64,000 bases of DNA from Pholis gunnellus (Eukaryota; Chordata; Actinopteri; Perciformes; Pholidae): contig OU342816.1 in assembly GCA_910591455.2 (NCBI GenBank), positions 21,275,702 to 21,339,701 of the forward strand, in the 5' to 3' direction. How positions within the stretch are numbered: the first letter of the stretch is position 1; the number at the start of each line of letters is the position of its first letter. This document shows, in pieces, positions 40,332 through 53,199 of the stretch. The position numbers and the translations under genes are program-made. The notes below the pieces were generated by a model that was not told the DNA's origin, did not search any database, and saw nothing but the letters and a program-made list of their open reading frames with translations.

Positions 40332-42419
40332 TATAAATTGTGTGGGTTATATGAATAACGAGGGTATCTGTGGAGACTCAGCGGTGCCCTTACACGTCAT
40401 GCCGGGTCTGCTTTAGACACAGAGATGTGAAGAGAATCTTTGCAGTGGAGATCAGCTCAAAACTGTTTCCCTGTCAGTCGACAAACACAAAAAGAAAATT
40501 GAGAAAACTTTACCCCAAAATTGTGTGAAAGATCTCTATCTTACTCTGTGTGCTGGTGCCTTTTATTGATAATTGCAGGCATTACATTGAATTGAATTTA
40601 TATAAACCATCTTTTTTCAAATAATGGCTGCAATTACATTGTGAATATGAATTAATTTTTCCCCCTGAACAACTCACTGAACTGAAAGAAAGAAAACATC
40701 TCAATGCTGAAAATAGCTCCTTATGTTTGTGTTCTACAGGCTTTTGGCACAGGTTAGAGAAAGGTGTCACTGCCAAAAATGCTGCAGGGCCCAAAACAAA
40801 CTGAAACATTTGGCGTCAAAGAAGTTGTTCTTGTTATTTAGTGGTGAAAAGACAGCAAGCATCCAAGGTACTGCTGTTGCAGTATGACCAAACTTTTTCC
40901 TCATAACATCGATAATCTGAGAGGCTGATTTATGGAAAAAGTCATTTTGAATCTGTGGCTGCAACTTTCCTCAAGTTAAATATACAACTTTTGAAAGGCC
41001 TTTTAAATGAAACTGTGGACATGCAGAGCAGAACTTCTACACCACTGCGGGTTCACATTTCCCTCCATTTATATACATCACTCTGCACCGTGAAAATTAG
41101 ACTTTAATTGGGTGGTAAAATTTGAAGTTATTGCATTTTTCAAAAAGTCCCTGTGTCTTTATAGGCAGTTCAGACTGACTCCAGGCAAGGCATCACAACT
41201 GGACTCAGTCCTGATTGGCTCCCCTCATTAAATAGCTGCTGCAATGTTTCCAAGCAGGGCACTGCATTAAACTGGAAAAGCAGGTTTACCTCATTTCAAT
41301 AGAAGAGCTGCTGCTGTCGGTCAGTCATGGCCATATTAGGGCGTTCACCGCCGTTTAAATAGTTCAACTCAACCTCTGAGTGAACTTTGCTCGTAAAAAG
41401 GCAAGAACATTTACATAATATTATCGAACCTTTAACCACATTTGAGGACAACCTGTAAATATGTTCATGGCCAACAGTATAAAGGAATGTGTAAAATGTG
41501 ATATGTTAAAATAAAAAAAGTTGCACAGAACTTGAAGGAAACCCTTAAAAGTAGCGTACGACGGAAATCTCCACTGAAGTGATACACATCTGTCATTTGG
41601 ATTGGACCAGATCTACGCAGCAGACAGCTGCTGAAGTCAAATAGCATATCGGTCTGTCTTTTCACAATAGTCTCCATTATGCTCCGATGTCTTGTTATGT
41701 CTTCAGCAAATCCACTACTGTCTGCTCTAGAAACATTACGAGGAGCTTTACTTTTCATGAGAAGTTCCCCCAAAACTGACACACATGCAGATCCACTCGC
41801 TACTAAATAAAGAAGAATATTACCAGTCTCTATAGATTTCTGAAGATACCTAAAATTGATGATAAGATATCCCACCTCTTCCTGAATTCCTCACTTTTCA
41901 GGAATGTCTTGAACAATACGTTCTCTGGGAGAGCGAAGCTCCTATCGTGGCACATCTCCTAACATGCTAATTACCCCGCACACAGTTTGAGTTCATTTAT
42001 TATGCATGAAATAATCTAATATGATGACTGTGATAATTATGCGCACACAGATAAGATAAAAGAGTAGTAACCAATTATGAAGCGGGAGTTGGGAAAAGTA
42101 ATTATTCTTTGTAGTGGAAAGAAGTCTCGGTTCGAGAAAAAGAGAGAAGAAAATGGGGGTTCAGGCTTCTTTTTTTTTTCCTTTCTCTTTCAGTTCACAG
42201 TGCTGCAATTAACATGTGGAATCATGTCTGCACACGTGATGGTGTTTAAGGGATATTGTCCTGATTGAGCACACAGTAACATCGAAGCATTAAGTGTGTA
42301 TGTGCTGACAAAAATAAGGTGCTTTCTGCACAGGTTCATTTATCATGTTATGATACCCTTGGAGACTCCACACACTCCGTGAGTCTGACATGTTCACATC
42401 ACAACTTGAACAAGGCAAC

Positions 42420-42600
42420 CTGATCCGACGCCTGGAGGTCTCGCCAGCATCAGCGAATCAGAGAGGACGCCGAGAGGAACGAGCGGCAAATCAGACGCGT
42501 GTTGTGGAGTCATTAAACATTCGTCAAATCAGAGCCGGTTGAACCGCTGCACGGCTTTCTTTGACAAATTGTGCACCTGCCACCGCAAATCACAGGAAAC
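42420..42600. promoter_or_regulatory. CpG-rich block with repeated AATCAGAG motif
   Basis: About 15 CpG fall in 160 bp. AATCAGAG occurs at 42456-42463 and 42527-42534, with one-base variants at 42489-42496 and 42588-42595, all in the same orientation. No open frame or start-site context is visible. It may be an enhancer, a cryptic promoter or an unrecognised repeat. Confidence 0.3.
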
Positions 42601-45600
42601 TAAGACTCTGAAGTGGTTTCATTTTTTCTGGGACTGAATTATGAATCCAACTTTTACGTGAAGAAATATGGCAGACTGGAGCTTGACCGGGCTTTATGTG
42701 CTCAAAGTGAGGGACAGAAATGTCTCACGGCTACTCTGAAAGCAAACGTGATGACTGAGTCACTGCTGCAGCAGACACAAGAAAGAAAACATGGGGTTAT
42801 AGAACCCACAGACAAAGAAATGCAGGATTAATACCATACAAACATCTGAAGGAGGATTGTCTGACTGACTAACTATCAGCACATTTATCTGACTCAGGAG
42901 TCCGCACGTCATGTTCACACTGCTCCGGAAACCTCAGTCAGCCATTACTCAGTCCAAGTTCTGTTCTCTCCTGATTGCTTGCAGAGTCTAAACTCTCTGA
43001 CACCAGTCAACAAAGCTCGGAGTTGCCCCGAAGACGGCCTCCGCAAACAACACTAAAGTCCCTTTCAACAGGGTCGCCATATTTTCAAACACCAGAACTG
43101 GGAACGGGTTCTTGGAAGAAACGTCTTCATGTAGGTGTTGATCCTGCAGTCGTTTCAGAACAGGAAGTGAAGGATAACGAATGTGAACAAAGAGACTAAA
43201 CTAACCATCAGCCCGCCGCCTGCTCTGTAGCTTTAAACTGGAGGTTAATGTCAGTGGCACCCGTGTTTCCTTACACTCTCAGCTAAGTCGTAATGTTCAG
43301 AATGTAATGAGGTGAGAAGAGGGGGAAAGCAAGGACGGGGAATACGGCCAACACCAGCACTGCTGTTTCATACGGACAGCTGATGTTCAGGAGAAGCAGT
43401 CTACGGTGTGATTCTGCAGAGAGGACATTTTCACAGACATCAGAATCACATTGGAACTCTTTATAGATTACTGGCATGATTTAGAGTGCATTGTGTGTCC
43501 AACGTAATACTTGGAAAACACGTTTTGTTTCCAAGGAAGAGAGTGCTGTGGTCATACAAAGTGCAGGACACCCCAGGTCAGAGTCCTGTGTGTGTTTTTC
43601 TTTTCACTCAATGAAGTGTGTCAGAAATCTGCCCCGACACAAATTGTTTTGTTCATTAGTGGTTCTCAAGAAACAGCAAAGACTAAAGTGAATCAAACTA
43701 GCAGATGAAGATAGATAGTTATGCTCAATAAATAGTTTAGCCTGCATCCTCCAACGCCACCCGACTGAATCCTGTTTCCAGGATTATAGAAATGTCTGCT
43801 TGCACTTCGCTACTTCCACCGTCATCTCTGTAAAGAGATTGTGTTTAGTTACTTGACTGGTTAAGTTACTGGCCCGACGTGGCATTTTTTAGAAAAGAGC
43901 TTTGGTTAAAGTTAGTGAACGATTGTGTGTATTTCTGTTCCATGTTAACACTTGTGCTGAAAGTTACTCTTTGTTGTAACCAAACACTATCTTTCCTAAC
44001 CTTCAAAGTGATTTTGTTGCTCAAACATAACCGTTCAAAACTATTGATCACGCTCTTATGTGGATATTGACTTGCAAGTTTATATTGTAGGAAAACTAAT
44101 TAAATACTCTTTGCAGATGTTTTCGAGTCACAACATTGAGACTTGGCAGATATGTTCATTAAAAACATTTCCTCATTATGTTAATTGGAATACATAATAC
44201 ATTACATGTGCATTTTGTTAGTTTGTATTATGCCATATTCTGAAAAGGCAACTTGTTCTGTAAAGTTGAAAGCTACCGGCTAAACAGTTGAACTCCAGGG
44301 TAACATGACACTTGTGTTTTACAGTGTATGAGGTATTCAGATATGAGGTGACATAAATCCAGCAGCACTGAGACATCCGGGATGCCAAAAGCCTTAATGT
44401 AATATAATAGAGGAATAAAACAGTGTGGTCCTCCTTTAATATCTTAAGAGCGACAAGTCTTATGAAACACCATAAAAGATGAAGCCTTCCCTCTGAAAAT
44501 GTACTGCACTTCGACTGAAGCCTGCGCTGTCATAAAGCCATGGTGCTTTTATAGCCGGGGACAGAGAGGAAGTCATTTTGCAGCTAATAAGAGCGATCAC
44601 TGAAATGTGTTCTGTCCTTGCCGCTGTACAGCGCTCTTCCTTAGGTCCGTTGATAAGCTGCACACTAACAAGCGTTTCACCAGACATCTGCAAAGGCCGC
44701 TCGGAGGTTAACAGCAAGGTATACAAATGGATGTGAAGAGAAAGACGTTTCTGTTAAAAGTCTCACGTCAAAATAAAGGAGCAGCTATGGACCGAGCGAA
44801 AATATTGTCCTTCAGATCAATTGTGTCCTGGAGTGCAATAAGCTGAAACATTCAGATGAGATGTGAGACGTGAGATGTGAGTGGCAGAAAAGAGCAATAC
44901 ACTTGAATAATATCTCTGGAGAGGATTCTGAAAAACGGAGCCGTGTTCCAGTAAATAGCCCTTTGGAGGTCACAACTTTAGCACTGTTGCATTTCTATTC
45001 AAAGTGCAGCACACTTCAATGGGCTGCTCTGCCAATAATCAAAGTAGAGGGGTTTCAAAAGGCCATCTAGCACCATTTCAAAGCGGCAGCATTTTCTTAT
45101 GTCTCGGGCTCCCAACCTGTCTCCTGCTGCAGCTCGTCTGTGTATTAAAACAGCTGCAAATGTACCAAGAGTGAAAAACAAGAACGTCAGGAGGTGGTCA
45201 GAGAGGCAAAAGTACAGTAATATAATCAGTAATAGAAGTTAGCTGGGGGGTTTACAAAAATATCTTCTGTTGATGTGTACTTTGTCTGTCCTTCCGCTCT
45301 GTACTAAAAGTTAGTCTGACTCACAGAGGAGGACCAGCCGCTCTCCTGCTGCCAGCAGCCAGCAGCGCCAAAAAACAGCTGGAACTAAACCTGCAGTCTG
45401 AAACCACTGCAGTTTAAAGGGATACTTTATACTTTCCAACCAGGTTTTCATCCTTAATGTGGGTAGTATAAACAACTGAACATGTTTAACATCCCTCCAT
45501 GTTGCCAGCACCCACAGGCCTCCACTTATTTAGCACAAAAGATTTGCCATTCTCTCTCCCAACTGGTGAAATACCAGGCGTGTTCAGTAGTCTGACGCTT

Positions 45601-45940
45601 CCAACTATGAGGCTCTAGGTTCCCCTCTTGAGTCAGCTTTGGACGTGTCAGTTCCCACTGACCGCTGTCTCCTGGGTGAAAGTCCCGTGTTTGTTTGATC
45701 GGCTGTACCAAATGTCTTTTTTTCCCAGTCAAGCTTTGATTGAGGTTTTTGATTTTCATGTCATCAAGTTAAACAGTTAAAAATAAAGAAAAACATACTA
45801 ATAGTACGATAGTAATGCTGCTAAAGGTATCAAGCTGCAACCATACATTTGGATTCGGCAAGAGAAAGCCAGTGCCACTGATTGTGTAAACATAAAATGC
45901 ATGGTGTCAAGTCTGTGCTACGGGCTGCAGGAATGACTTC

Positions 45941-46375
45941 TAAAACCTGGAAATGAGTCGAAATCTTTACACTTTCGGTTCCCTAGTCGCAAAGTCAATG
46001 GGTTGTTTGAACGTGTTTTTGGTTGGATGTGTGGTTAACACCAGATGAAAAGATGTTGACGTGTTGTTGTGCGGTATAAAATACATCAGTAAATACCTCT
46101 CTGGTGAATTTAGACTGTCTTAAAAGGTGGTTTCTAAAAAGTGTCTAAATGAGACGACTAAGCGTCCTCACTAGAACACTCGTCCTGCTTCAGCTCAGTG
46201 CTGGAGACGTGAAGTCATGTGACTTTAGCCTAATGTTAGATTTGTAATTTTGCTGACTGTATTCACATTTCAAAATTCATAAAAGTGGTGTTCCAGTGGT
46301 GAAGATTATCTTGCTGAACTGAACGTGTAAGTATCATAAACGTTTGTTTGCCATTTGACTCAGAACTAAGTTTAA
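45941..46375. mobile_element. MITE-like repeat, family B copy 2
   Basis: It matches copy 1 at 36370 in order and orientation: CGGTTCCCT, GTGGTTAACAC, AATACATCAGTAAAT, GAGACGACTA, AGCCTAATGTTAG and AAGTGGTGTT..GTGAAGATTAT. The right inverted end seen in copy 1 is missing or too diverged, so this copy is 3'-truncated. Confidence 0.65.
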
Positions 46376-47805
46376 AGAGAATTACATATTTCCAATAGCA
46401 GTGACCCCGTTTGGGCCCAGGCATTCACTCACTCTGCAGGAAGCACAAATATGCAGCCACACAGCACTTGGTGGGATTTTCTCTGCTATGATCTGCTGTT
46501 GAATTCAAATCAAATATTTTGAACCTCACCCAGCTCAGCTGTTACCAGAACTCTCAAATATAATAAATTCAGGATTTACTGGCAGGCTTCATATTTCTCT
46601 GTGTGAAGCTCTGCTCATTTATTAGGATTATCTACATTCCACCAGAGATAAGAACCAGCGGCACAATGAGGTTCACAGTCTTGTTAGAGGTCTTTAAATG
46701 CAGAATATATAATAAGCTGTTGCTAATTTGATTTTGTGCTTGATCCTTGAATAATACCACTGATGTCTAAAAATATAGGTTTTAATTGTTTTTAATGCAA
46801 AAATAATGACATCAAAAGCAAAGTATGCCAACACTATGAATACTGAAGACGTCACAGAGTGGAAACGGACGACTTCTTACACGTCTTTGACATTTCAGCC
46901 ACAGTAAACACTATCTATGTGTGCATCCTGTGAACACCCTGAGCTGTATTGGACTCCTCCATTCTATGCCATGACTTCGACTTTATGGAATGTGTCTCTG
47001 CTGGGTTTTCATTTCCTCGGTCTGAAAAAAAGGAATGCAATCAGAGGACTGATGCTAAAATCATTATCTAATGACTAAAGCCTTTGTATGACTTCTTCCA
47101 TGCTGTGGCGTTCACTGTTCATGCACACATTGCATATTATTGTGTGGAGAGAAGGATTTCTGAGCCATTTGTTTGACTGTCTGCAGGCCAAATTGATTCA
47201 AATGTGCTGAGCCCAATCAATCAGTGACTCACATGAAGACCAATATTCTTTTTACAGCCGAATATGTCGTAATGAGAGCCACGCCATACCGACACGTGTT
47301 GTTGTAATCATATGTTGTGAAGTAAAGCGACAGAAAATGTGATTTGTTATTTTGTAAGAAGTTAAGCAGGCACTGAAAGGACGCTCAGTGTTTCACACAT
47401 CGATGACGTTACCTGCGTAAGGGCTGCACAATTAAGCGAGTGTCACGGTTTGGGCTTTCCACAATGAAGTGAGCATGACTGACTGTGATATTGATGTTTA
47501 AAAGGCGCGATGCACTCATAGAAAACGCCACTGGATATTCAATCAAAACAGCCAGCGACCAGGGGACCCAGAAGTTCTGGCTTCCCTTTTGGGGAGCTGT
47601 GCGCGCACTCGGCAGGAGCAGCCAGTGTGATCATGAAATAATTGTGATCTCAATATTGATAACACATTGTTGTCATCAGTGGGCAATACAACACGTCATC
47701 GGGCGAGAATTTCAACGAAGAGTTTCATTAGTTAGTTGATGACAAATAATAATCTGAAATGAATTCATGAAAACCAAATTGCACTGTTGAGTTAGTTTGA
47801 TCTGT

Positions 47806-48070
47806 ATAGCTGCAACTAACAATTACTTTCCTTGTTGATTAATCTGTTGATGATTTTTTCAATTCATCCATAAGTTGTTCTTTAAAATGTCAGAAGATGG
47901 AGACAGTGTTTCCCAAAGCCAGAGATGATGTCCACAAATGTCCTGTTTTGTCCAAACCTCAAAGATGGTCCAGTTTTTGTCAGAGTAAAGAAACCAAAAA
48001 TATATTCATATAAAACCAATTTATCGATGATCAAAATAGTGGAAGATTAATTTAACTAATCGATGAATCG
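47806..48070. mobile_element. Teleost palindromic repeat (GCTGCAACTAAC type)
   Basis: It starts AGCTGCAACTAACAATTA and ends AACTAATCGATGAATCG, which are diverged inverted ends rich in GATTAAT. The middle contains AAAATGTCAGAAGATGG, CAGTGTTTCCCAAAG and AAATGTCCTGTTTTGTCC, all typical of a very abundant teleost non-autonomous element. Non-coding. Confidence 0.7.
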
Positions 48071-48969
48071 TGGGGATATTTATTTTGAAATGTTCTACTT
48101 GTGTATCACGCTACTTTCAAACCAGACTAAACTGCACGTATTTTCATGACATCTCTATGTCCTTCCAGGAACAAAGCTCCGTGATGTTGACAGCATGGAG
48201 GATCATTAAATTTGCCTGCTGCTCCTCTTGGAGCATAAATCAAGCCGATCCATCTCTCTCCGACCCTGCTCCCTGGTGGCTTACTTAGAGCCATGCCAAC
48301 GCAGCACTGGCTGCGGAATGAGCAAGGGTAAGCATGCAGGGGCTGTCTTTAAGCCGAGCCGTCTGACGGTATAAACAGGCCTCTATCTCCTCTTGAGAGC
48401 AATAGGGATCAAGCGGGCTTAGTGGGCATGACCTGTGGGGGGCCCGGACACGGCCCCGAACATGCAACACAACACAATTGTCTTAAAGATTGCTGCTCTA
48501 CTGAACATGAGAAAAACTAGCCTACATCACATTGCCCACGGGCCCGGAACAGGACCTAGATGCACTCCGCTGAGGATACCCGGCAGACTAAAGCCTTATG
48601 AATAATTCTAAACATCCTCTGGCTTTTTTCCTGCTTGATTTAAGAGAGTGAGGCCCTACAAAACAAATTAGACATCTCACAATCGGATTGCTGAGAAAAG
48701 GAATCTTGCAAAGTAAGGCCTGGTAGTCTTACGAGACCCTTAAAAGAAAGAAAACCTTGGATCTTCTCAAGAGTGATATATTGGTTTCTTCTGCACCATG
48801 CAGGCTGGAATTAGAGGCAAAGGCGAAAGGAAGTGACAAGACATTTGCTTTGTGGTTTAATTTCCTCGATTGCTTTATGGCCATACATAAATGCTTAAAT
48901 TGGTTTGTAACATATGCTCTCCTCGCTCTGTTTACTTCCTTCATTTAGTGTGACTGAATCACTTTATTA

Positions 48970-49170
48970 GCGATTATCCCCCCAAAAGCTGCAGGAATGC
49001 ACAGCACCACACCTCATCATGTAATTTGCCCATATAGTAGGAATGAGAATATGCAAATACTGTCAGAGTATTTTGCAGCAGCAAATTCGCCCCCGGGCTG
49101 CTTGTCCAATGACACAAATCATCAATTAAGATCTCAGCAGGGTTTGGGGATAAACTAAATTGGTATTAAT
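48970..49170. promoter_or_regulatory. Candidate conserved non-coding element
   Basis: This unique sequence has an octamer-like ATATGCAAAT (49052-49061), ATCAATTAAGATC, and TGTAATTTGCC. It lies next to the long GT array and about 2.3 kb inside the putative pknox2 first intron. There is no frame and no repeat similarity. Confidence 0.25.
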
Positions 49171-49257
49171 CCTATCTGACGATATGTAGAGCCGTGTGGG
49201 GTTCATCACAACAAAGAACAAACATCACTGAGGGTGATTAGCGCTGATGCGCTTTGA

Positions 49258-49382
<125 letters not shown>

Positions 49383-50517
49383 CGTCAAGATCCATTCCCA
49401 GCTGAAGCGTACCACTTTGAGACACTGACAAAAGGTGCACAATCATTGTATAATGATCATCTTTTGGTCTTTCAACAGCAACGAGTCTTTCAAAACGCTT
49501 TCTTTCACCGTGGTGCGAGTTTAGCTCCTCATGGGATTCTATGCTCGGCACTCCGCACCTGCCCAATGTGTTTGACGGAGGGAGCTAAAGTGGTCTAAAT
49601 CGCCATTGTGATTTGTCAGGGAAGCAGATGATTAGTAAACAAATGGCTCAGGCATATTTAATTAGGCTAATGTACTCCCAAAGCTCACACCATGGTCTTT
49701 GCTGAGAGGGGCCTTCACTTTGCAATGCAGAGTTGTGACGTTAAGTGACAGACACTGGAGTTATATTTCCTGAACTTTACACTTAGCAACGTGTTTTTAC
49801 CAAATCTGTGTATGTACAGGGACATGTTTGTGATATTCCAGATATATCCAGAGATCAAAGCAGAACGAGACTGAACAGAGGAGTTGACTTGACTCATAAA
49901 ACTACCAACACAGCAAACTACCTGCGAAACGCTGCCTTTTTTTAACAGAGTGATCGCACAAATAAAGTAGAGACACATGCTGTCTGAGGGACACAGCCTC
50001 CGTCAAATCACACTCACAGCATTTCATGTCGGTCAAACGTCTCCTACGAGTGAAATAGTCATTCTGGCAATTGTGGAATAGAGTGGTCATCTGAAATAGA
50101 AAGTGGTGAGTGGCTCACAAAGAAGGCCAGTGTTCAGTCTGAGGGGTTTCGCAGGGCTGGGAGTAAACATTAGACCTCGCTGAGATGCAGATAGTTGAGC
50201 ATTAAATACTTAAATCACAGATGTATTCATCAAGAAATGCAAAGAGGCTTAGACTCCCTGTTTGACCTTTTAAAATGCTGACAAGTGAGGAAGGTAGGCT
50301 TCTTTTTTGCTTTACATTTTTTTCTGGAATAAATGCAAGACACTAGCTTTGTATGAAAAAACGGTTTTGTTTAAATTCTGTACATTAACTGCAAACAAAA
50401 AATGAAAACTGACAGCTGTCACAAGTTACACATAAAAAAAACTATATATTCACAAAAGGTAAGCTCTTTAAATCAATGATTTAAAAAGAGAAACTACATT
50501 TTCAAATAAAGGTGGTA

Positions 50518-50519
<2 letters not shown>

Positions 50520-50580
<61 letters not shown>
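50520..50580. repeat. (AT)30 microsatellite
   Basis: This is an uninterrupted AT array. A CA microsatellite follows at 50632-50678 with one AGG interruption. Confidence 0.97.
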
Positions 50581-50584
<4 letters not shown>

Positions 50585-51297
50585 TCAGTTCGATATATGC
50601 TGTGTTAATTTGTTTGTTTTTGTCAAAAACAAACACACACACACACACACAGGCACACACACACACACACACACACACAGTAGCACTGTGTCCTGTACTG
50701 TCTACAATATAATTTATTATGAACAAAGAAAACTGCCGTATTAACTTGGATCAAATATGGGTGTAAGTTATTTTACTCTGAAAATCCCTTTGCCGTTTTT
50801 TTCTTGACAAACACGTAAATCTTGCCAGTCAAAATAAAAGCATTTTACTTGAATAAAACACACCACGTAACTTCACTTAACAATACAGCTTTTTTCTTTT
50901 TTGTAGGCAGATTTACACCATCAGATATTCACTGTAAATTCACAAATAATCAGAATGCCATGTACAGTCCGGTGCTCGTTGACAAAGCCGTAATAAAAAC
51001 GCTTCCTGCAGCTACATGCGCTCATTCGGTCTCCGGTCACTGTTATTGTGACAATTCTCTAAATGAGAATCTTTCGCACTAAAAGCACCCTCCGTTACAT
51101 TCAACACATCCTATATCCGTGCATCACAAACATTACCGACACATTCTTTTTTTTTTATCCAAACGCCGCATCAAGCAAAAGAAAAATCCACTGGTCTCTC
51201 AATCAAGCACAAAAATGCATCTCCTCTCTTTTCCCTCTCTCTTTTTTCTTCCCCTCCTCTACTCCCCCTCCCTCTCTTTCTCTCTATCCCTCCCTGA

Positions 51298-51345
51298 CTC
51301 TCTCTCTCTTTCTTTCTTTCTTTCCCTCCCTCTCTCGCTCTCTCA
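51298..51345. repeat. CT/CTTT-rich simple repeat
   Basis: This is a pyrimidine-rich stretch of CT and TTTC units, part of a longer polypyrimidine region from about 51220. Confidence 0.85.
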
Positions 51346-51401
51346 CTCTGGCCTGGCTGGCTGGCTGACTGTATGAATAATGTCCTGCCTTTTGTAATGA
51401 A

Positions 51402-51427
51402 GGGGGGGGGGGGGGGGGGGGGGGGGG
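51402..51427. repeat. 26-base poly(G) tract
   Basis: This uninterrupted G run is followed by TA and six more G. It lies about 75 bp inside the putative intron that starts at 51500 on the minus strand, where it reads as poly(C). Confidence 0.95.
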
Positions 51428-51500
51428 TAGGGGGGGAAGGACGCTGAAGTGGTAAAGCCCTGCTCCCATGCACTGACATTGAAAATGAATGACAGCTTAC

Positions 51501-51560
51501 CTGCATGCCAATCTTCATCAGACTGACACTGGGCTGACAGCACAGCCTATACTCCTCCAC
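51501..51560 (-). CDS. Candidate first exon of pknox2 (possibly 5'UTR)
   Basis: On the minus strand an ATG at 51560 opens a 20-codon frame (MEEYRLCC...MKIGMQ) that ends exactly at a consensus donor CAG|GTAAGC (exon 51501, intron 51500). Upstream is a CpG-rich block. The position about 2.1 kb from tmem218 and in opposite orientation matches the mammalian TMEM218-PKNOX2 head-to-head order, so the leading candidate is the first exon of pknox2 (a TALE homeobox gene). The usual PKNOX2 N-terminus is different, so this may be untranslated leader whose ATG is incidental, or an alternative N-terminus. I found no acceptor-linked downstream coding exon in the window. It could also be an unrelated non-coding transcript. 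Confidence 0.35.
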
Positions 51561-51735
51561 ACAGCCGCTGACGTCAGCCGCGCCTGGCCCCTCCCACCTC
51601 CATCTCCGCTCCCCGTTTTTTTCCCAACACCGGGCTGCTGATGCCTTCCAGTGTCCGTGGGAAATACGGCACTCACGCGTGGGGCTCCGCGAGAACGGTG
51701 CGGAGATGTTGGTTGGAGGCGATCAAGCACCAAAA
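51561..51735 (-). promoter_or_regulatory. CpG-rich promoter with consensus CRE, minus-strand gene
   Basis: Roughly 16 CpG dinucleotides fall in about 170 bp, far above the surrounding DNA. A perfect cAMP-response element TGACGTCA lies at 51569-51576, just 9 bases upstream of the minus-strand ATG at 51560. CCCCTCCC and CTCCGC runs resemble Sp/KLF sites. No TATA box is evident. Together with the donor at 51500 this looks like a vertebrate CpG promoter reading leftwards. Confidence 0.5.
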
Positions 51736-53199
51736 GAAAGAAAGACCTGATATTATTCCTGTATTATTATTATTATTTATTTTTTATGATCAGCTTGAAT
51801 GACACATTCAAGATTTACAGTCAATAACCGGCATTTTTAACAGAACACACAGTGATCAAAAAGATGTGTCTCCTGTGTGCTATTTTGAAATGAACATAAA
51901 TAAACGTGCCTGTCAATATTATTATTAATATTTTAATAGTTATACTGAGTCACTTACGTTGGTTCCACATGTGTTGTGAGAATGAGGCGCCTGTGGTGAA
52001 TGTGACACGAGCTGTGACGTGAGGAAAAGATGACTTTGGCCTACATGAGAGATTCAGGGTTTGGTCTTTGGTGTCAGAAACACAATGAATACCCTGTTCA
52101 TTTAGTAATGTTCCAAGTAATGCACTCATTGTGGCCTGTTAGTTTAAATGGCCACAATGATGCATAGTCACCAAAGCAAAATGGATGGATGCAATCAATG
52201 TATGGGTAACAACTCCATTTCATAATGTGTTTATTCTTTAAATGTGTTTATAGAATTTTTGTATTCATTCATCTAATAACTTTAATTGGGTTATTTTCTT
52301 ACCTATTCAGGTTTCCCAAAGATTGAGCCTGAATAGCTCAAAGAGAAACTACCCTGATCACGAGGCTCCTCTGTGTCAGCAGGGATCAGAGAATATGCTC
52401 TCTCCATTCTGGCCGTCTTTAATCTACTGGATTTGTTTGAGGTTGCGGGGGAACTCAAATCATCTGTGGGAGTTTCAGGCAAACACAACGAGAAAACCAA
52501 ATTCCCCGTAGAGTTTGGTGTAAATTAGGACTCGGTTTGCTTTACGGCTTTTGCTGTCAGTGGTTCTGAACATGATCCAACCCTACCGTCTGCCTATTAT
52601 CCAAATCATGAATAAACACTGGGTGCTTGGATCTTACGAGGGTCACTCAAAGGCAACATGTCTTTTCCCGGTAAGCACGCAGAGGCACCAGCACTTTGAG
52701 CGGGACTGGAGCCTTTGAACCGCAGATCTGGCCAGCCCCCTGTCGGTCCGCATTAATAATTGCATGCTTCAAAAAGACAGGTGGGATGATGGGAACCAGA
52801 AGGCTGCTGGTAATAAGAAAGACATTTCTATTCAGACCCAAATCAGTTCAATCTATTTTGTCCTGCCAGCTGAAAACACCCGGAAGAATTGACTTGATGT
52901 CAAAAGAACAGAGTCTAAGTTTAAGTAGCTTAAGCTGGTGGTAGTTATCCATTTGCTACCGATCCTGACCCCTAAATGACGAGTTGTTGGACCGAATAGC
53001 GTATTTATATGGTGATAAGAACAAATATTAGAGAAAAAAAACGCTTCTCGAGATAAAGATAAATGAATAATGAAAATGAATCAATAAGAGGTGTTTAAGT
53101 GAACAGAAGAAAAGTAAATGATTAAACGTAAATTGTATGAATGGTAGAAACGAGCTGGGTGAAGTTCTGTAGTCTATTCTACAGTGTTGGGATTTTCAG
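51736..53199. other. Interval between two divergent promoters
   Basis: A/T-rich sequence with no open frame of note and no repeat recognised. Confidence 0.55.

Noticed and set aside
41465..41875. 136-codon minus-strand open frame without low complexity
   Set aside because: No domain, start context or splice partner is recognised, and a few frames of this length are expected by chance in 64 kb of six-frame sequence.
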